Positions 26,288 through 33,805 of a stretch of DNA of 64,000 nt are shown here, in pieces. The notes under the pieces are model-generated. The model had not been told where the DNA came from. It searched no databases and saw nothing but the letters and a program-made list of their open reading frames with translations. The first letter of the stretch is position 1, and every line of letters begins with the position of its first letter. Source of the stretch: Lachnospiraceae bacterium (GTDB lineage: Bacteria > Bacillota > Clostridia > Lachnospirales > Lachnospiraceae); contig JAGBBV010000030.1 of assembly GCA_017938315.1 (NCBI GenBank), positions 270,025 to 334,024 on the forward strand, written 5' to 3'. A program made the position numbers and the translations under genes.

Positions 26288-26456
26288 ATTTTATGAAAGT
26301 TCCGTAAATTTTCTCCTTTAAAGCAGTACGCAAATTGGCAGAAGCGTTGCGAGCGGGAATATCTTGTACTCCGGCGCACCTTAATTCTTCAATTTTAATT
26401 AATTTTTCTCTAAGTTCTAATTGTTTTTCACACTGGTCATAAGTAATAATCTCCAT
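26286..26456 (-). CDS. Small protein of unknown function (56 residues)
   Basis: This short ORF starts with ATG at 26456 behind a strong AAAGGAG site about 10 bases upstream and ends exactly at a terminator, so it looks like a real gene. The product is soluble and helical, with an acidic/basic N-terminal helix (QLELREKLIKIEEL) and a second part, GVQDIPARNASANLRTAL, that hints at a small ribbon-helix or antitoxin-like fold. I do not recognise a family. It follows the MerR-methyltransferase gene by 17 bases and is probably cotranscribed with it. Confidence 0.6.
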   Translation of the reverse strand: MEIITYDQCEKQLELREKLIKIEELRCAGVQDIPARNASANLRTALKEKIYGTFIK

Positions 26457-26473
26457 GATAAAAGCGTTCTCCT

Positions 26474-27649
26474 TTAATATTTTTTTGCGATAAAAATCCC
26501 CGCCTCTTTGGTTACATAAAAGCCATTCTTTACCTTAGATTTGACAAAAGTCTTAAATTCGTCATAGTTGTCAATGATATATTGGTTTTGATTTCCGTGA
26601 CAGGAAAGGATATAGGAAATCAGGGCTTCCGGGTCGGTTACATTTAGGGAATCTTCGTAATCACGCCAACTGACGCTGAAAAATACTTCTTCAAGGATAT
26701 CTTTTCCGTTTTCTTTTCCGAATTTTTCATAAAGGCTATCTGCGGACAGCACAATTCTGTCATCGAATTTGGTAACTAATTCACTGATTTCTTTCATGTG
26801 ATTGTTCCCATATGTTCCGAAAATGGCAATGCCGTCTTTTTTTAATACCCGGTAGATTTCGCTACAGGCCTTGCCAATATCTTCACAATAAAACATGACA
26901 TGATTGGCAATCACCACGTCAAAGCTACCATCTGCAAAAGGGAGCATCTGACAGTCGCAGACGCAGAAACGGAAAGACCCGTTTGCAGCATCAAAGCGTC
27001 TTTTTACGTCACGGATCATGCCCTCTGAAATATCAGACAAGGTTACGTTGACGTTTTTAGGAAGGTCATAGCCATTCCATAAGGAACCGTCGCCGCAGCC
27101 TACCTCCAAGACATGCATTCCTTCGTTAAGAGCAATATTTTCAAGAACCCAGGGAAACCACAATTGTTTATTCTGGGAAAACAAAGTATGTAATTGTATC
27201 CGGGCAGAAATGTTGGACGCATTTTTGTACTGGTTTACAAGGCTTGATTCCATTCGGCTTAAGTTGATGATATCAAACATCTGTGCCCAGTCGGCTTTCT
27301 GGTTATTTTTTAATTTTTCAGCCACACCGAGGATGGATTTCGACACTAAATCAAGCTGCTCAATACGGTTTTCTACAAGCTTGTGCTGGATTTCCAGAGA
27401 CTTTGCGATGTGCAGGTTGTCGTCATCGATAATCATTTCTTTGATTTCATGCAAAGAAAACCCCAGATATTTTAACAAAAGGATTTGCTGCAGCTTGCCC
27501 AGGTCTTCTTCGTTGTAAAGTCTGGTACCGGTTGGCAGGACGCAGGAGGGCTTTAGGATGTTTTTTTCATCGTAATAGCGGAGTGTTTTCTTGGTAATAT
27601 TCGTCTTTTTGGCAAATTCGCCGGAAGTGTAATAGCCTTCTCTTTTCAT
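26474..27649 (-). CDS. MerR-family regulator fused to a SAM-dependent methyltransferase
   Basis: This 391-residue protein combines two domains. Residues 1-75 form a MerR-type winged helix (SGEFAKKTNITKKTLRYYDE, then YLGFSLHEIKEMI), followed by a helical linker to about 120. Residues 170-300 form a class I methyltransferase with motif I LEVGCGDGS and the ANHVMFYC post-motif. In ordinary MerR proteins the C-terminal half senses a ligand, so the enzyme domain here may sense SAM or a methyl acceptor, or methylate a small molecule under feedback. Similar fusions exist in clostridia. The gene is divergent from a zinc-ribbon protein gene and upstream of the 56-residue ORF. The ligand is unknown. Confidence 0.85.
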   Translation of the reverse strand: MKREGYYTSGEFAKKTNITKKTLRYYDEKNILKPSCVLPTGTRLYNEEDLGKLQQILLLKYLGFSLHEIKEMIIDDDNLHIAKSLEIQHKLVENRIEQLDLVSKSILGVAEKLKNNQKADWAQMFDIINLSRMESSLVNQYKNASNISARIQLHTLFSQNKQLWFPWVLENIALNEGMHVLEVGCGDGSLWNGYDLPKNVNVTLSDISEGMIRDVKRRFDAANGSFRFCVCDCQMLPFADGSFDVVIANHVMFYCEDIGKACSEIYRVLKKDGIAIFGTYGNNHMKEISELVTKFDDRIVLSADSLYEKFGKENGKDILEEVFFSVSWRDYEDSLNVTDPEALISYILSCHGNQNQYIIDNYDEFKTFVKSKVKNGFYVTKEAGIFIAKKY

Positions 27650-27718
27650 AAGTGTTTCCTCGTATAAAGATTGTCGATAATCAGCGATGTCTTAACGTTT
27701 TTTTTACGGGTAAAAATA

Positions 27719-27746
27719 TTGACTTTTTCTACTAAAAATATAAAAT
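27719..27746 (+). promoter_or_regulatory. Sigma-A-type promoter for the zinc-ribbon protein gene
   Basis: TTGACT and TAAAAT are separated by 16 bases, about 50 bases before the ATG at 27798. It lies in the divergent region with the MerR-methyltransferase gene, where that regulator might bind. Confidence 0.5.
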
Positions 27747-27797
27747 TATTTTGTAACTAAACAGACAATATTTGTGAAATAAAAGGGGAATTTTACT

Positions 27798-28151
27798 ATG
27801 ATGTATATGCATTATTGCAAATGTTGTCACCATGTTTTTATGCTAAACGGACATAAAATGATATGTCCCAAGTGTACGGATGCGCTGACGGAGCTTCGCA
27901 TTTCCTATTTGGACTATGTGAACTTAAACCCTCAGCAGAGAGCAGCCTTCAAGGAGTCCTGTGCGGATGAAGAGCAGTTACATAAAATGAAGGCTAACTA
28001 CCGTATGTACAAATACAGCAAATGGTATAAGGAACTCCAGTCTCAAAATGAGAACAACCTGCCCATTACTGTTTTGCTGTCATCAAAGGCGAAGAAAAAT
28101 ATGAGTGACAAAATTCTTGCAACAGAAGAAATTGCCGGATTTGCCGGTTAG
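27798..28151 (+). CDS. Small zinc-ribbon protein of unknown function
   Basis: This 117-residue soluble protein has an N-terminal metal-binding-like cluster: Cys7, Cys9, Cys10 with two following His, then Cys23-x2-Cys26 (ICPKC). The rest is helical and rich in Lys, Tyr and Gln. I do not recognise a named family, although similar small proteins occur in Lachnospiraceae as I recall. It is a single-gene transcript with a sigma-A-type promoter and a terminator directly after it. A role in nucleic-acid or protein binding is only suggested by the zinc ribbon. Confidence 0.75.
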   Translation: MMYMHYCKCCHHVFMLNGHKMICPKCTDALTELRISYLDYVNLNPQQRAAFKESCADEEQLHKMKANYRMYKYSKWYKELQSQNENNLPITVLLSSKAKKNMSDKILATEEIAGFAG

Positions 28152-28163
28152 TCAAAAACGCCT

Positions 28164-28199
28164 AAGAGCTGCCTTGTTCGTTGAACTGGCAGCTCTTTT
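28164..28199 (+). terminator. Intrinsic terminator after the zinc-ribbon gene
   Basis: AAGAGCTGCC and GGCAGCTCTT form a perfect 10-bp stem with a 14-base loop, followed by TT and an AT-rich stretch. It may also serve the leftward transporter pair ending at 28210. Confidence 0.8.
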
Positions 28200-28209
28200 A
28201 TTTGTTGTA

Positions 28210-28545
28210 TTACAAATGATAAACGGCAATACCTGCAAAGATAAACAGCATGCCAAGAAGTTTCTTTTTGGTTATTTTTTCTTGAAAGAAGAAATAACTT
28301 AAAATAAGAACCATGATATAGCCGGTGGCTTCAATGATTTGTACGTGGGTAAATTCCATGCCGCCGTAGGCGATAATGGTCATAAACATGGAGATAAACA
28401 TCATTCCGTATCCACAGATAACGTACACATTTAAATATTCCCTAAGCCAGGAACTGTATGTTTTTTCTGCACTTTTCTTTAACAAAATCTGGGAGAAGGA
28501 GGCAATTAATACGGATACAAGTAAAACAATCATATGTAAATTCAT
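28210..28545 (-). CDS. Half-size EamA/SMR-type membrane protein (second of a pair)
   Basis: This 111-residue protein has four predicted helices, the size of small multidrug resistance or half-EamA transporters. Its last two helices include GYIMVLILSYFFFQEKITKKK and GMLFIFAGI, the usual EamA/SMR ending. It overlaps the upstream partner gene by four bases (ATGA), so the two are coupled and probably form a heterodimer. Such pairs include ArnE/ArnF, which flip a lipid-linked aminosugar. A flippase for a polyprenyl-phosphate sugar fits this neighbourhood, but drug or metabolite efflux cannot be excluded. Confidence 0.75.
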   Translation of the reverse strand: MNLHMIVLLVSVLIASFSQILLKKSAEKTYSSWLREYLNVYVICGYGMMFISMFMTIIAYGGMEFTHVQIIEATGYIMVLILSYFFFQEKITKKKLLGMLFIFAGIAVYHL

Positions 28546-28901
28546 GCTTTTTCGCCCTCCTTATTGTTTAAAATCACAATGCCTGCGATGACAAGCAAAA
28601 TACCGGCAACCTTCGTGACCGTAATTTGCTCTTTGAATAAAAACGCACCCCAAAGCATTCCCCAAATGAGTGTGATGGCTTTATTGGCATAGGCAACGGA
28701 CAATTCAAATTTTTTAATAATTTGCTGCCATAAAAGGGCATAAATGCCTAAAATGACAAGTTCCAGTCCATAAAACATGATAAAAGCAAAACTGAAACGT
28801 TCCTCACCGGATGCAAGTTTTGCAACAATGCTGTTGATGCTGTAAATAAAGAATACAGTTTGCAACATAAGAATATCTTTTACATTTACTCTCTTTTTCA
28901 T
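28542..28901 (-). CDS. Half-size EamA/SMR-type membrane protein (first of a pair)
   Basis: This 119-residue protein has four predicted helices and ends in WGAFLFKEQITVTK followed by AGILLVIAGIVIL, matching the C-terminal half of EamA/SMR transporters. It is longer at its N-terminus than its partner and diverged in sequence, as expected for a heterodimeric pair. The ATG is preceded by a GAGAGGA site. The two genes form a leftward transcript between the zinc-ribbon gene and the divergent SGNH gene. Substrate unknown; see the partner entry for the flippase idea. Confidence 0.75.
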   Translation of the reverse strand: MKKRVNVKDILMLQTVFFIYSINSIVAKLASGEERFSFAFIMFYGLELVILGIYALLWQQIIKKFELSVAYANKAITLIWGMLWGAFLFKEQITVTKVAGILLVIAGIVILNNKEGEKA

Positions 28902-29046
28902 TGCTTAAATCCTCTCGTATGTACTCCTAATGATTTTATCATAGGAAATTCTTAACGTATATTAATTTTTTATGAATATATGGATTTTTTTCTCCAATAA
29001 TAGTAAAATAACAAGGAAATGCAAAGGATGCAAGGAGAGATTTTTT

Positions 29047-30051
29047 ATGAATAACGAACAAAGCACAGCTGCTGAAAATGAAAAAAAAGGCGGATTTAAA
29101 ATTAATTTTCATATTGTAATTATTGTGGCGATATTATTGATTGCTGTATTTTCAGTTTACAGACTGATGCGCTGGAATCAGGGGACGACGGTGGAAGAGA
29201 GTGAAGTAGAGGTGGATCCTTCTGCTTTTGATGTAGAAACCTTGGACATGATTATTCCTATGGATGCGTCCAGACTGGAAGGACGTGAAGATGACGGCGA
29301 GACTACGATTTTGTGTATTGGAAACAATGCGTTTGCAGATAAAAGAGGCGAAGGGGGTCTGGCATCTTTGATTGCAGAAAAGACAGATGCCACGGTATAT
29401 GATTGTGCGTTTCCGGATTCTTCCGTTGCCTGTAAGTATCCTATTTACAACCCGGAATATACCCGGGATCATTTCAATTTCTACTATGTAATAGAATGTT
29501 TCAGAAATAATGAGTTTACGGCCATTAATTCCATTGCCGGAGACGAACCTGATCCCAGATATCAGGAAGCAGTGGACGTGATGAAAACGGTTGATATGGA
29601 AGCGGTGGATGTGATGATTGTGATGTACGACAGCACAGACTACAATCAGGAAACCCCTTCCGATAATCCGGACAGTCCTTATGACGTTACCGCTTTTACC
29701 GGTGCCATCCGTGCCACACTTAACAATATTAAAACTACATGGCCTCATATCCGTGTGTTTGTGATGTCGCCTACTTATGCGCAGTATAAAGATGCGGACG
29801 GTAATCTTTATAACGGAACCTTAAAGGATTTAGGAAACGGAACATTAAATCATTATCTTGTAAAAGAAGCGGAAGCGGTGATGGATAGTGGGGTATCTTT
29901 TGTTGATAACTATTACGGAACCATCAACGAAGATAACTTCGAAGAATATTTGGAAGACCATTATCATCTCAATGATAAAGGACGTGAGAAGGTAGCTGAC
30001 CGTATTGCTGAGATTATCAATACCCGGATGGGAGTAGTGAGTTCGAAATAA
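29047..30051 (+). CDS. Membrane-anchored SGNH-fold protein with altered nucleophile site
   Basis: This 334-residue protein has one N-terminal membrane helix (about residues 18-40) and an SGNH/GDSL-type extracytoplasmic domain. Where the family has Gly-Asp-Ser, this protein has Gly92-Asn93-Asn94 (CIGNNAF), so the usual serine nucleophile is missing. The C-terminal Asp304-x-x-His307 (DHYHLN) is kept. It may be a non-catalytic binding protein or use another residue. An AAGGAGAG site fixes the start at 29047, although the frame extends upstream to 28972. It is a single-gene transcript ended by a terminator and stands just upstream of the GH25 gene. Confidence 0.75.
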   Translation: MNNEQSTAAENEKKGGFKINFHIVIIVAILLIAVFSVYRLMRWNQGTTVEESEVEVDPSAFDVETLDMIIPMDASRLEGREDDGETTILCIGNNAFADKRGEGGLASLIAEKTDATVYDCAFPDSSVACKYPIYNPEYTRDHFNFYYVIECFRNNEFTAINSIAGDEPDPRYQEAVDVMKTVDMEAVDVMIVMYDSTDYNQETPSDNPDSPYDVTAFTGAIRATLNNIKTTWPHIRVFVMSPTYAQYKDADGNLYNGTLKDLGNGTLNHYLVKEAEAVMDSGVSFVDNYYGTINEDNFEEYLEDHYHLNDKGREKVADRIAEIINTRMGVVSSK

Positions 30052-30082
30052 ATATATTTATAAAAAAATAAAAAAGTACTTG

Positions 30083-30104
30083 AAGGTGCCCTTAGGGCAC
30101 CTTT
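30083..30104 (+). terminator. Intrinsic terminator after the SGNH-fold gene
   Basis: AAGGTGCCC and GGGCACCTT form a perfect 9-bp stem with a 3-base loop and a following T-rich stretch, 31 bases past the stop codon. Confidence 0.85.
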
Positions 30105-30131
30105 TATAATGTCTTTAGAGCACGAAAAGGA

Positions 30132-30160
30132 TTGTGCTGGTATTGCAAAAATGATATAAT
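30132..30160 (+). promoter_or_regulatory. Sigma-A promoter of the polysaccharide locus
   Basis: TTGTGC and TATAAT are separated by 17 bases, about 50 bases before the GH25 start codon. As the genes from 30213 to 44961 are closely spaced with no internal terminator seen, this may drive the whole block. Confidence 0.65.
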
Positions 30161-30212
30161 ATTGGGGAGTGTGTTCAGCTATTAAGAAGAAATGAGCGAA
30201 GGAGTTACATAA

Positions 30213-32684
30213 ATGAGTTTTTTGAACCATAAGAGTAAAAAAAGAAAAGTTCAGAGATCAAAAGATATAGAGTGGATGGACTTCGATGTAGACGAAGAAT
30301 ACGACTACGAGGAAGACGATGAATACTACGCTGAAGACGACGGCGGGTATTACGAAGAAGATGAATACTACGGCGATGAAGACGGCGAGTACTACGAAGA
30401 TGAAGAATACTATGCTGAGGACGACGGCGGGTACTACGAAGATGAAGGATACTATGCTGAGGACGACGGCGGGTACTATGAAGATGAAGAATACTATGCT
30501 GATGAAGATGAAGAGTATTATGCCGATGAAGACGATGAGTATTACGAAGATGACGGATACTATGAGGAGGAGCCTACGGGCTTTAGGAAAGTAATTGCAT
30601 TCTTTACCAATATGAGTGCCGTTGACCACATCACACTTTTTATGGGGGTTGTGATTTTACTGGTTGCCGGAACGGTGGGAGTGGTAATGCTTGGCAATAA
30701 GTTAAATGCAGATCAGATTGCTACTTTTGCAGAGGTTGGTGTGGGAATGGAAGATATTCCCGTTATCGGTGAAAGTGGATTGCTTGCCATTGCAGATGCC
30801 CAGCTTGCCAAAGAAATTGCGGCAGGAATGACAGAGGAAGAGCCGGTAGTAGAGGAAGTAAATGGAAAGACAACTGTCACACTGAATATGACCTCTATCC
30901 AAAAAGACTTAAAGATTAAATTTACCAATAAAAAATCAGGAAAGTTAGTGCCAAATATTTCTTTTGAAGTAGAAATCACCAAACCTTCAGGGGATACTTA
31001 TCAGATGAAGGATGATGATAAGGATGGTATTATTTATCAGAAAGATATTGAACCGGGAAAATATGAAGTGGCAATTGTGGGACCGGAAGACTTAGAGGAT
31101 TATACCTTTAGTACTGAGCCGGTGTCCATCACCGTCCGTGATACCATTGAATATAAAAAGGTAGAAATTGCAGACGAAATCAAGACAGAAGCTCAGGTAA
31201 ATGTGGCGGTGGAAGATACGAAGGTGAATGAAACCGTGGTGGAATCTGTCAATACGGATACCGTAGAGTGGGTAGAATCTACCAAGACCTTGATTGAAGG
31301 AACAGAAGAGACCATAGAAAGCTATGAAAAGGTTGATAAGAAGAACATTGTGGATCCCACAGAAAAGGCTGCTATAGGCTTCCGCCTGCTGACAGCACCG
31401 GATGGACCGGAGCCTACCCAGGAGCCGGAACCCACAGAGGAACCCACACCGGAACCAACAGAGGAACCGGAGCCTACCCAGGAGCCGGACCCCACTCAGG
31501 AGCCGGATCCCACAGAGGAACCGAAGCCGACAGAAGCCCCCACAGTAGCTCCAACGGAAAGCCCTGCGGCAACACCCACGGCAGCACCTACGGCAAGCCC
31601 AACAGCAACCCCAGCGGCAACACCCACGGCAGTGCCTACGACAACCCCTACAGCAAGTCCTACGGCAACGCCTACAGGAAGTCCTACAGCAACGCCTACG
31701 GGAAGTCCTACAGCAACACCTACAGCAACCCCTACGGCAGCGCCTACAGCGACACCCACGGCAACACCTACAGCGAAACCCACGGAACATCCTGCTAAGA
31801 CAGATACAAAGAGCAATTTAAAGACCACTTCCGGGGAAAAACTTTATGTAAAGGGCAGTGACGGAAAATTCAGGGAAGCAAAATATGCGGATTACTTTAA
31901 TGGAGACATTAAATCCTTCTATAAAAAAGTAACAAAGACTACCGGTGAATACCGTTACACAGGATGGCAGACCATAGACGGTTCTACGTACTTTTTTGAT
32001 AAAAACGGAAATAAGGTAACAGGGGAACAGGTTATCCAGGGTGCAAAATATAACTTTAATGCCAACGGCGTACTTGACAGCGGTTCCGGAAACTTAGGTA
32101 TTGACGTTTCTAAGTGGAACGGAAATATTGACTGGAATGCAGTGAAAAATAGTGGAGTTTCCTATGTTATCATCAGATGCGGATATCGTGGTTCAACAAC
32201 AGGAGCTTTGATTGAAGATCCCACCTTTAAGAAAAATATCCAAGGTGCACAGAATGCAGGCCTTAAGGTAGGAATTTATTTCTTTACCCAGGCGATGAAT
32301 GAAGTGGAGGCAGTGGAAGAAGCGTCCATGGTACTCAGCTTAATCAAAGGCTTTAATATCACATACCCGGTATTTCTCGACGTAGAAGCCAGTCATGGCC
32401 GTGCAGATGCTATTAATCCGGCTACCAGAACAGCAGTGTGTAAGGCTTTCTGCCAGACAATCCAGAATTCCGGTTATAAGGCAGGTATTTATGCAAATAA
32501 GACATGGTTTGAAAGTTACATGGATACACCAAGCCTGACAGGATATAAACTGTGGCTTGCCCAGTATGCGGCAGCACCCACATATTCACGTACCAGATAT
32601 GATATGTGGCAATACTCCTCTAAGGGAAAAGTGACCGGTATAAACGGAAATGTAGATATGAATATCAGTTACATGGGATACTAA
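30213..32684 (+). CDS. GH25 muramidase with acidic Tyr-rich cytoplasmic tail and Pro-Thr linker
   Basis: This 823-residue protein has five parts. Residues 1-125 form a highly acidic tail with twelve Tyr-Tyr pairs in near-repeats such as DDGGYYEDE. A membrane helix spans about 138-161. A beta-rich SpaA/transthyretin-like domain lies at about 228-315. A Pro-Thr-Ala-rich linker (about 396-530) leads to cell-wall-binding-type repeats (GWQTIDGSTYFFDKNG, about 585-625). The C-terminal GH25 domain (628-823) has DVSKWNG and the acidic FLDVEAS. GH25 enzymes cut the glycan backbone of peptidoglycan. The topology puts the tail inside and the muramidase outside. It leads the rhamnan-type locus, so it may open the wall for attachment or export of the new glycan. 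Confidence 0.9.
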   Translation: MSFLNHKSKKRKVQRSKDIEWMDFDVDEEYDYEEDDEYYAEDDGGYYEEDEYYGDEDGEYYEDEEYYAEDDGGYYEDEGYYAEDDGGYYEDEEYYADEDEEYYADEDDEYYEDDGYYEEEPTGFRKVIAFFTNMSAVDHITLFMGVVILLVAGTVGVVMLGNKLNADQIATFAEVGVGMEDIPVIGESGLLAIADAQLAKEIAAGMTEEEPVVEEVNGKTTVTLNMTSIQKDLKIKFTNKKSGKLVPNISFEVEITKPSGDTYQMKDDDKDGIIYQKDIEPGKYEVAIVGPEDLEDYTFSTEPVSITVRDTIEYKKVEIADEIKTEAQVNVAVEDTKVNETVVESVNTDTVEWVESTKTLIEGTEETIESYEKVDKKNIVDPTEKAAIGFRLLTAPDGPEPTQEPEPTEEPTPEPTEEPEPTQEPDPTQEPDPTEEPKPTEAPTVAPTESPAATPTAAPTASPTATPAATPTAVPTTTPTASPTATPTGSPTATPTGSPTATPTATPTAAPTATPTATPTAKPTEHPAKTDTKSNLKTTSGEKLYVKGSDGKFREAKYADYFNGDIKSFYKKVTKTTGEYRYTGWQTIDGSTYFFDKNGNKVTGEQVIQGAKYNFNANGVLDSGSGNLGIDVSKWNGNIDWNAVKNSGVSYVIIRCGYRGSTTGALIEDPTFKKNIQGAQNAGLKVGIYFFTQAMNEVEAVEEASMVLSLIKGFNITYPVFLDVEASHGRADAINPATRTAVCKAFCQTIQNSGYKAGIYANKTWFESYMDTPSLTGYKLWLAQYAAAPTYSRTRYDMWQYSSKGKVTGINGNVDMNISYMGY
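30290..30570 (+). repeat. Degenerate tandem repeats encoding the acidic Tyr-rich tail
   Basis: Units of roughly 27-45 bases built on GAC/GAA-TAC-TAC codons recur about ten times, with two longer copies (near 30410 and 30455) almost identical. The repeats are in frame, so copy-number change would keep the GH25 protein readable. Confidence 0.8.
31395..31795 (+). repeat. Repeats encoding the Pro-Thr-Glu then Pro-Thr-Ala linker
   Basis: Imperfect 6- to 12-base units coding first for EPTQEPEP-type and then TPTATPTA-type sequence. They give a long extended wall-spanning linker, possibly O-glycosylated. Confidence 0.8.
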
Positions 32685-32708
32685 AAATAAACAGAAACGG
32701 AGAAAGTT

Positions 32709-33794
32709 ATGAGAACTTATTTGGTAACAGGCGGAGCCGGATTTATCGGTTCAAACTACATTCATTACATGTTTAAAAAATATGACAACGAAATCAGAAT
32801 TATCAATGTGGATGTGCTTACTTACGCAGGAAACCTTGAGAATTTAAAGGATGTAGAAAAGAGAGACAATTATACATTTATAAAAGCAGATATCTGTGAC
32901 AAAGAAGCCATTGCAAAAATATTTGCAGAGAATGACATTGACAGAGTGGTGCATTTTGCGGCAGAAAGCCATGTGGACAGAAGCATCGAAACTCCGGAGG
33001 TATTTGTGCAGACAAACGTACTTGGTACAGCAGTTATGTTAAACTGCGCAAAAGCTGCATGGGAACTTCCCGACGGAAGCTTTAAAGAGGGAAAGAAATT
33101 TCTTCATGTATCAACGGATGAAGTGTATGGTTCCCTTCCCGATGACGAAAACGCGTTTTTCTATGAGACGTCACCTTATGATCCTCACAGTCCTTATTCT
33201 GCAAGTAAGGCAAGTTCCGATATGCTGGTAAAGGCATATATGGATACTTATAAATTCCCGGCGAATATCACCAATTGTTCCAATAATTACGGACCCTTTC
33301 AGTTCCCGGAGAAATTTATTCCCCTTATGATTAACAATGCCCTTCAGGGAAAGAATCTTCCCGTATACGGCGACGGCAAGAATGTGCGTGACTGGCTTTA
33401 TGTGGAAGACCATGCAAAGGCAATTGACATGGTACAGGAAAAGGGAAAATTGTTTGAAACCTATAATGTAGGCGGACACAATGAAAAGCAGAATATCGAA
33501 ATTCTTCATATTATTTTGGATACCTTACAGGATATGCTTCCGGAAGGCGATCCCAGAAAAGAACTTGTCAGTGAAAAGTTAATTACTTATGTGGCTGACA
33601 GAAAAGGACATGACAGAAGATATGCCATTGCCCCGGATAAGATTAAAGCAGAAATCGGCTGGGAGCCTGAAACCATGTTTAAGGAAGGCATCAGAAAAAC
33701 CATCAAGTGGTATTTTGAAAATGAAGACTGGATGAAAAATGCAACCAGCGGAGACTATCAGAAATATTATGATGCAATGTATAAAAATAGGTAA
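32709..33794 (+). CDS. rfbB: dTDP-glucose 4,6-dehydratase
   Basis: This 361-residue short-chain dehydrogenase-type enzyme converts dTDP-glucose to dTDP-4-keto-6-deoxyglucose. It shows the NAD-binding GGAGFIGSNY at the N-terminus, HFAAESHVDRSI, the STDEVYGSL segment, and the catalytic YSASKA (Tyr-x3-Lys). Its length is usual for RfbB/RmlB. It follows the GH25 gene by 24 bases and shares the dTDP-rhamnose pathway with rfbA and rfbC downstream. One foreign-looking methyltransferase gene separates it from rfbA. Confidence 0.96.
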   Translation: MRTYLVTGGAGFIGSNYIHYMFKKYDNEIRIINVDVLTYAGNLENLKDVEKRDNYTFIKADICDKEAIAKIFAENDIDRVVHFAAESHVDRSIETPEVFVQTNVLGTAVMLNCAKAAWELPDGSFKEGKKFLHVSTDEVYGSLPDDENAFFYETSPYDPHSPYSASKASSDMLVKAYMDTYKFPANITNCSNNYGPFQFPEKFIPLMINNALQGKNLPVYGDGKNVRDWLYVEDHAKAIDMVQEKGKLFETYNVGGHNEKQNIEILHIILDTLQDMLPEGDPRKELVSEKLITYVADRKGHDRRYAIAPDKIKAEIGWEPETMFKEGIRKTIKWYFENEDWMKNATSGDYQKYYDAMYKNR

Positions 33795-33805
33795 GGAGTA
33801 ACATT

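Noticed and set aside
30258-30629. Antisense ORF opposite the acidic repeats (Ile/Val/Phe-rich)
   Set aside because: It is the reverse reading of GAC/GAA/TAC repeats; hydrophobic composition is an artefact and no ribosome site is present.
31092-31828. Two antisense ORFs opposite the Pro-Thr linker (Cys/Arg-rich and Val/Gly-rich)
   Set aside because: Low-complexity shadows of the repeat; no start signals or family resemblance.
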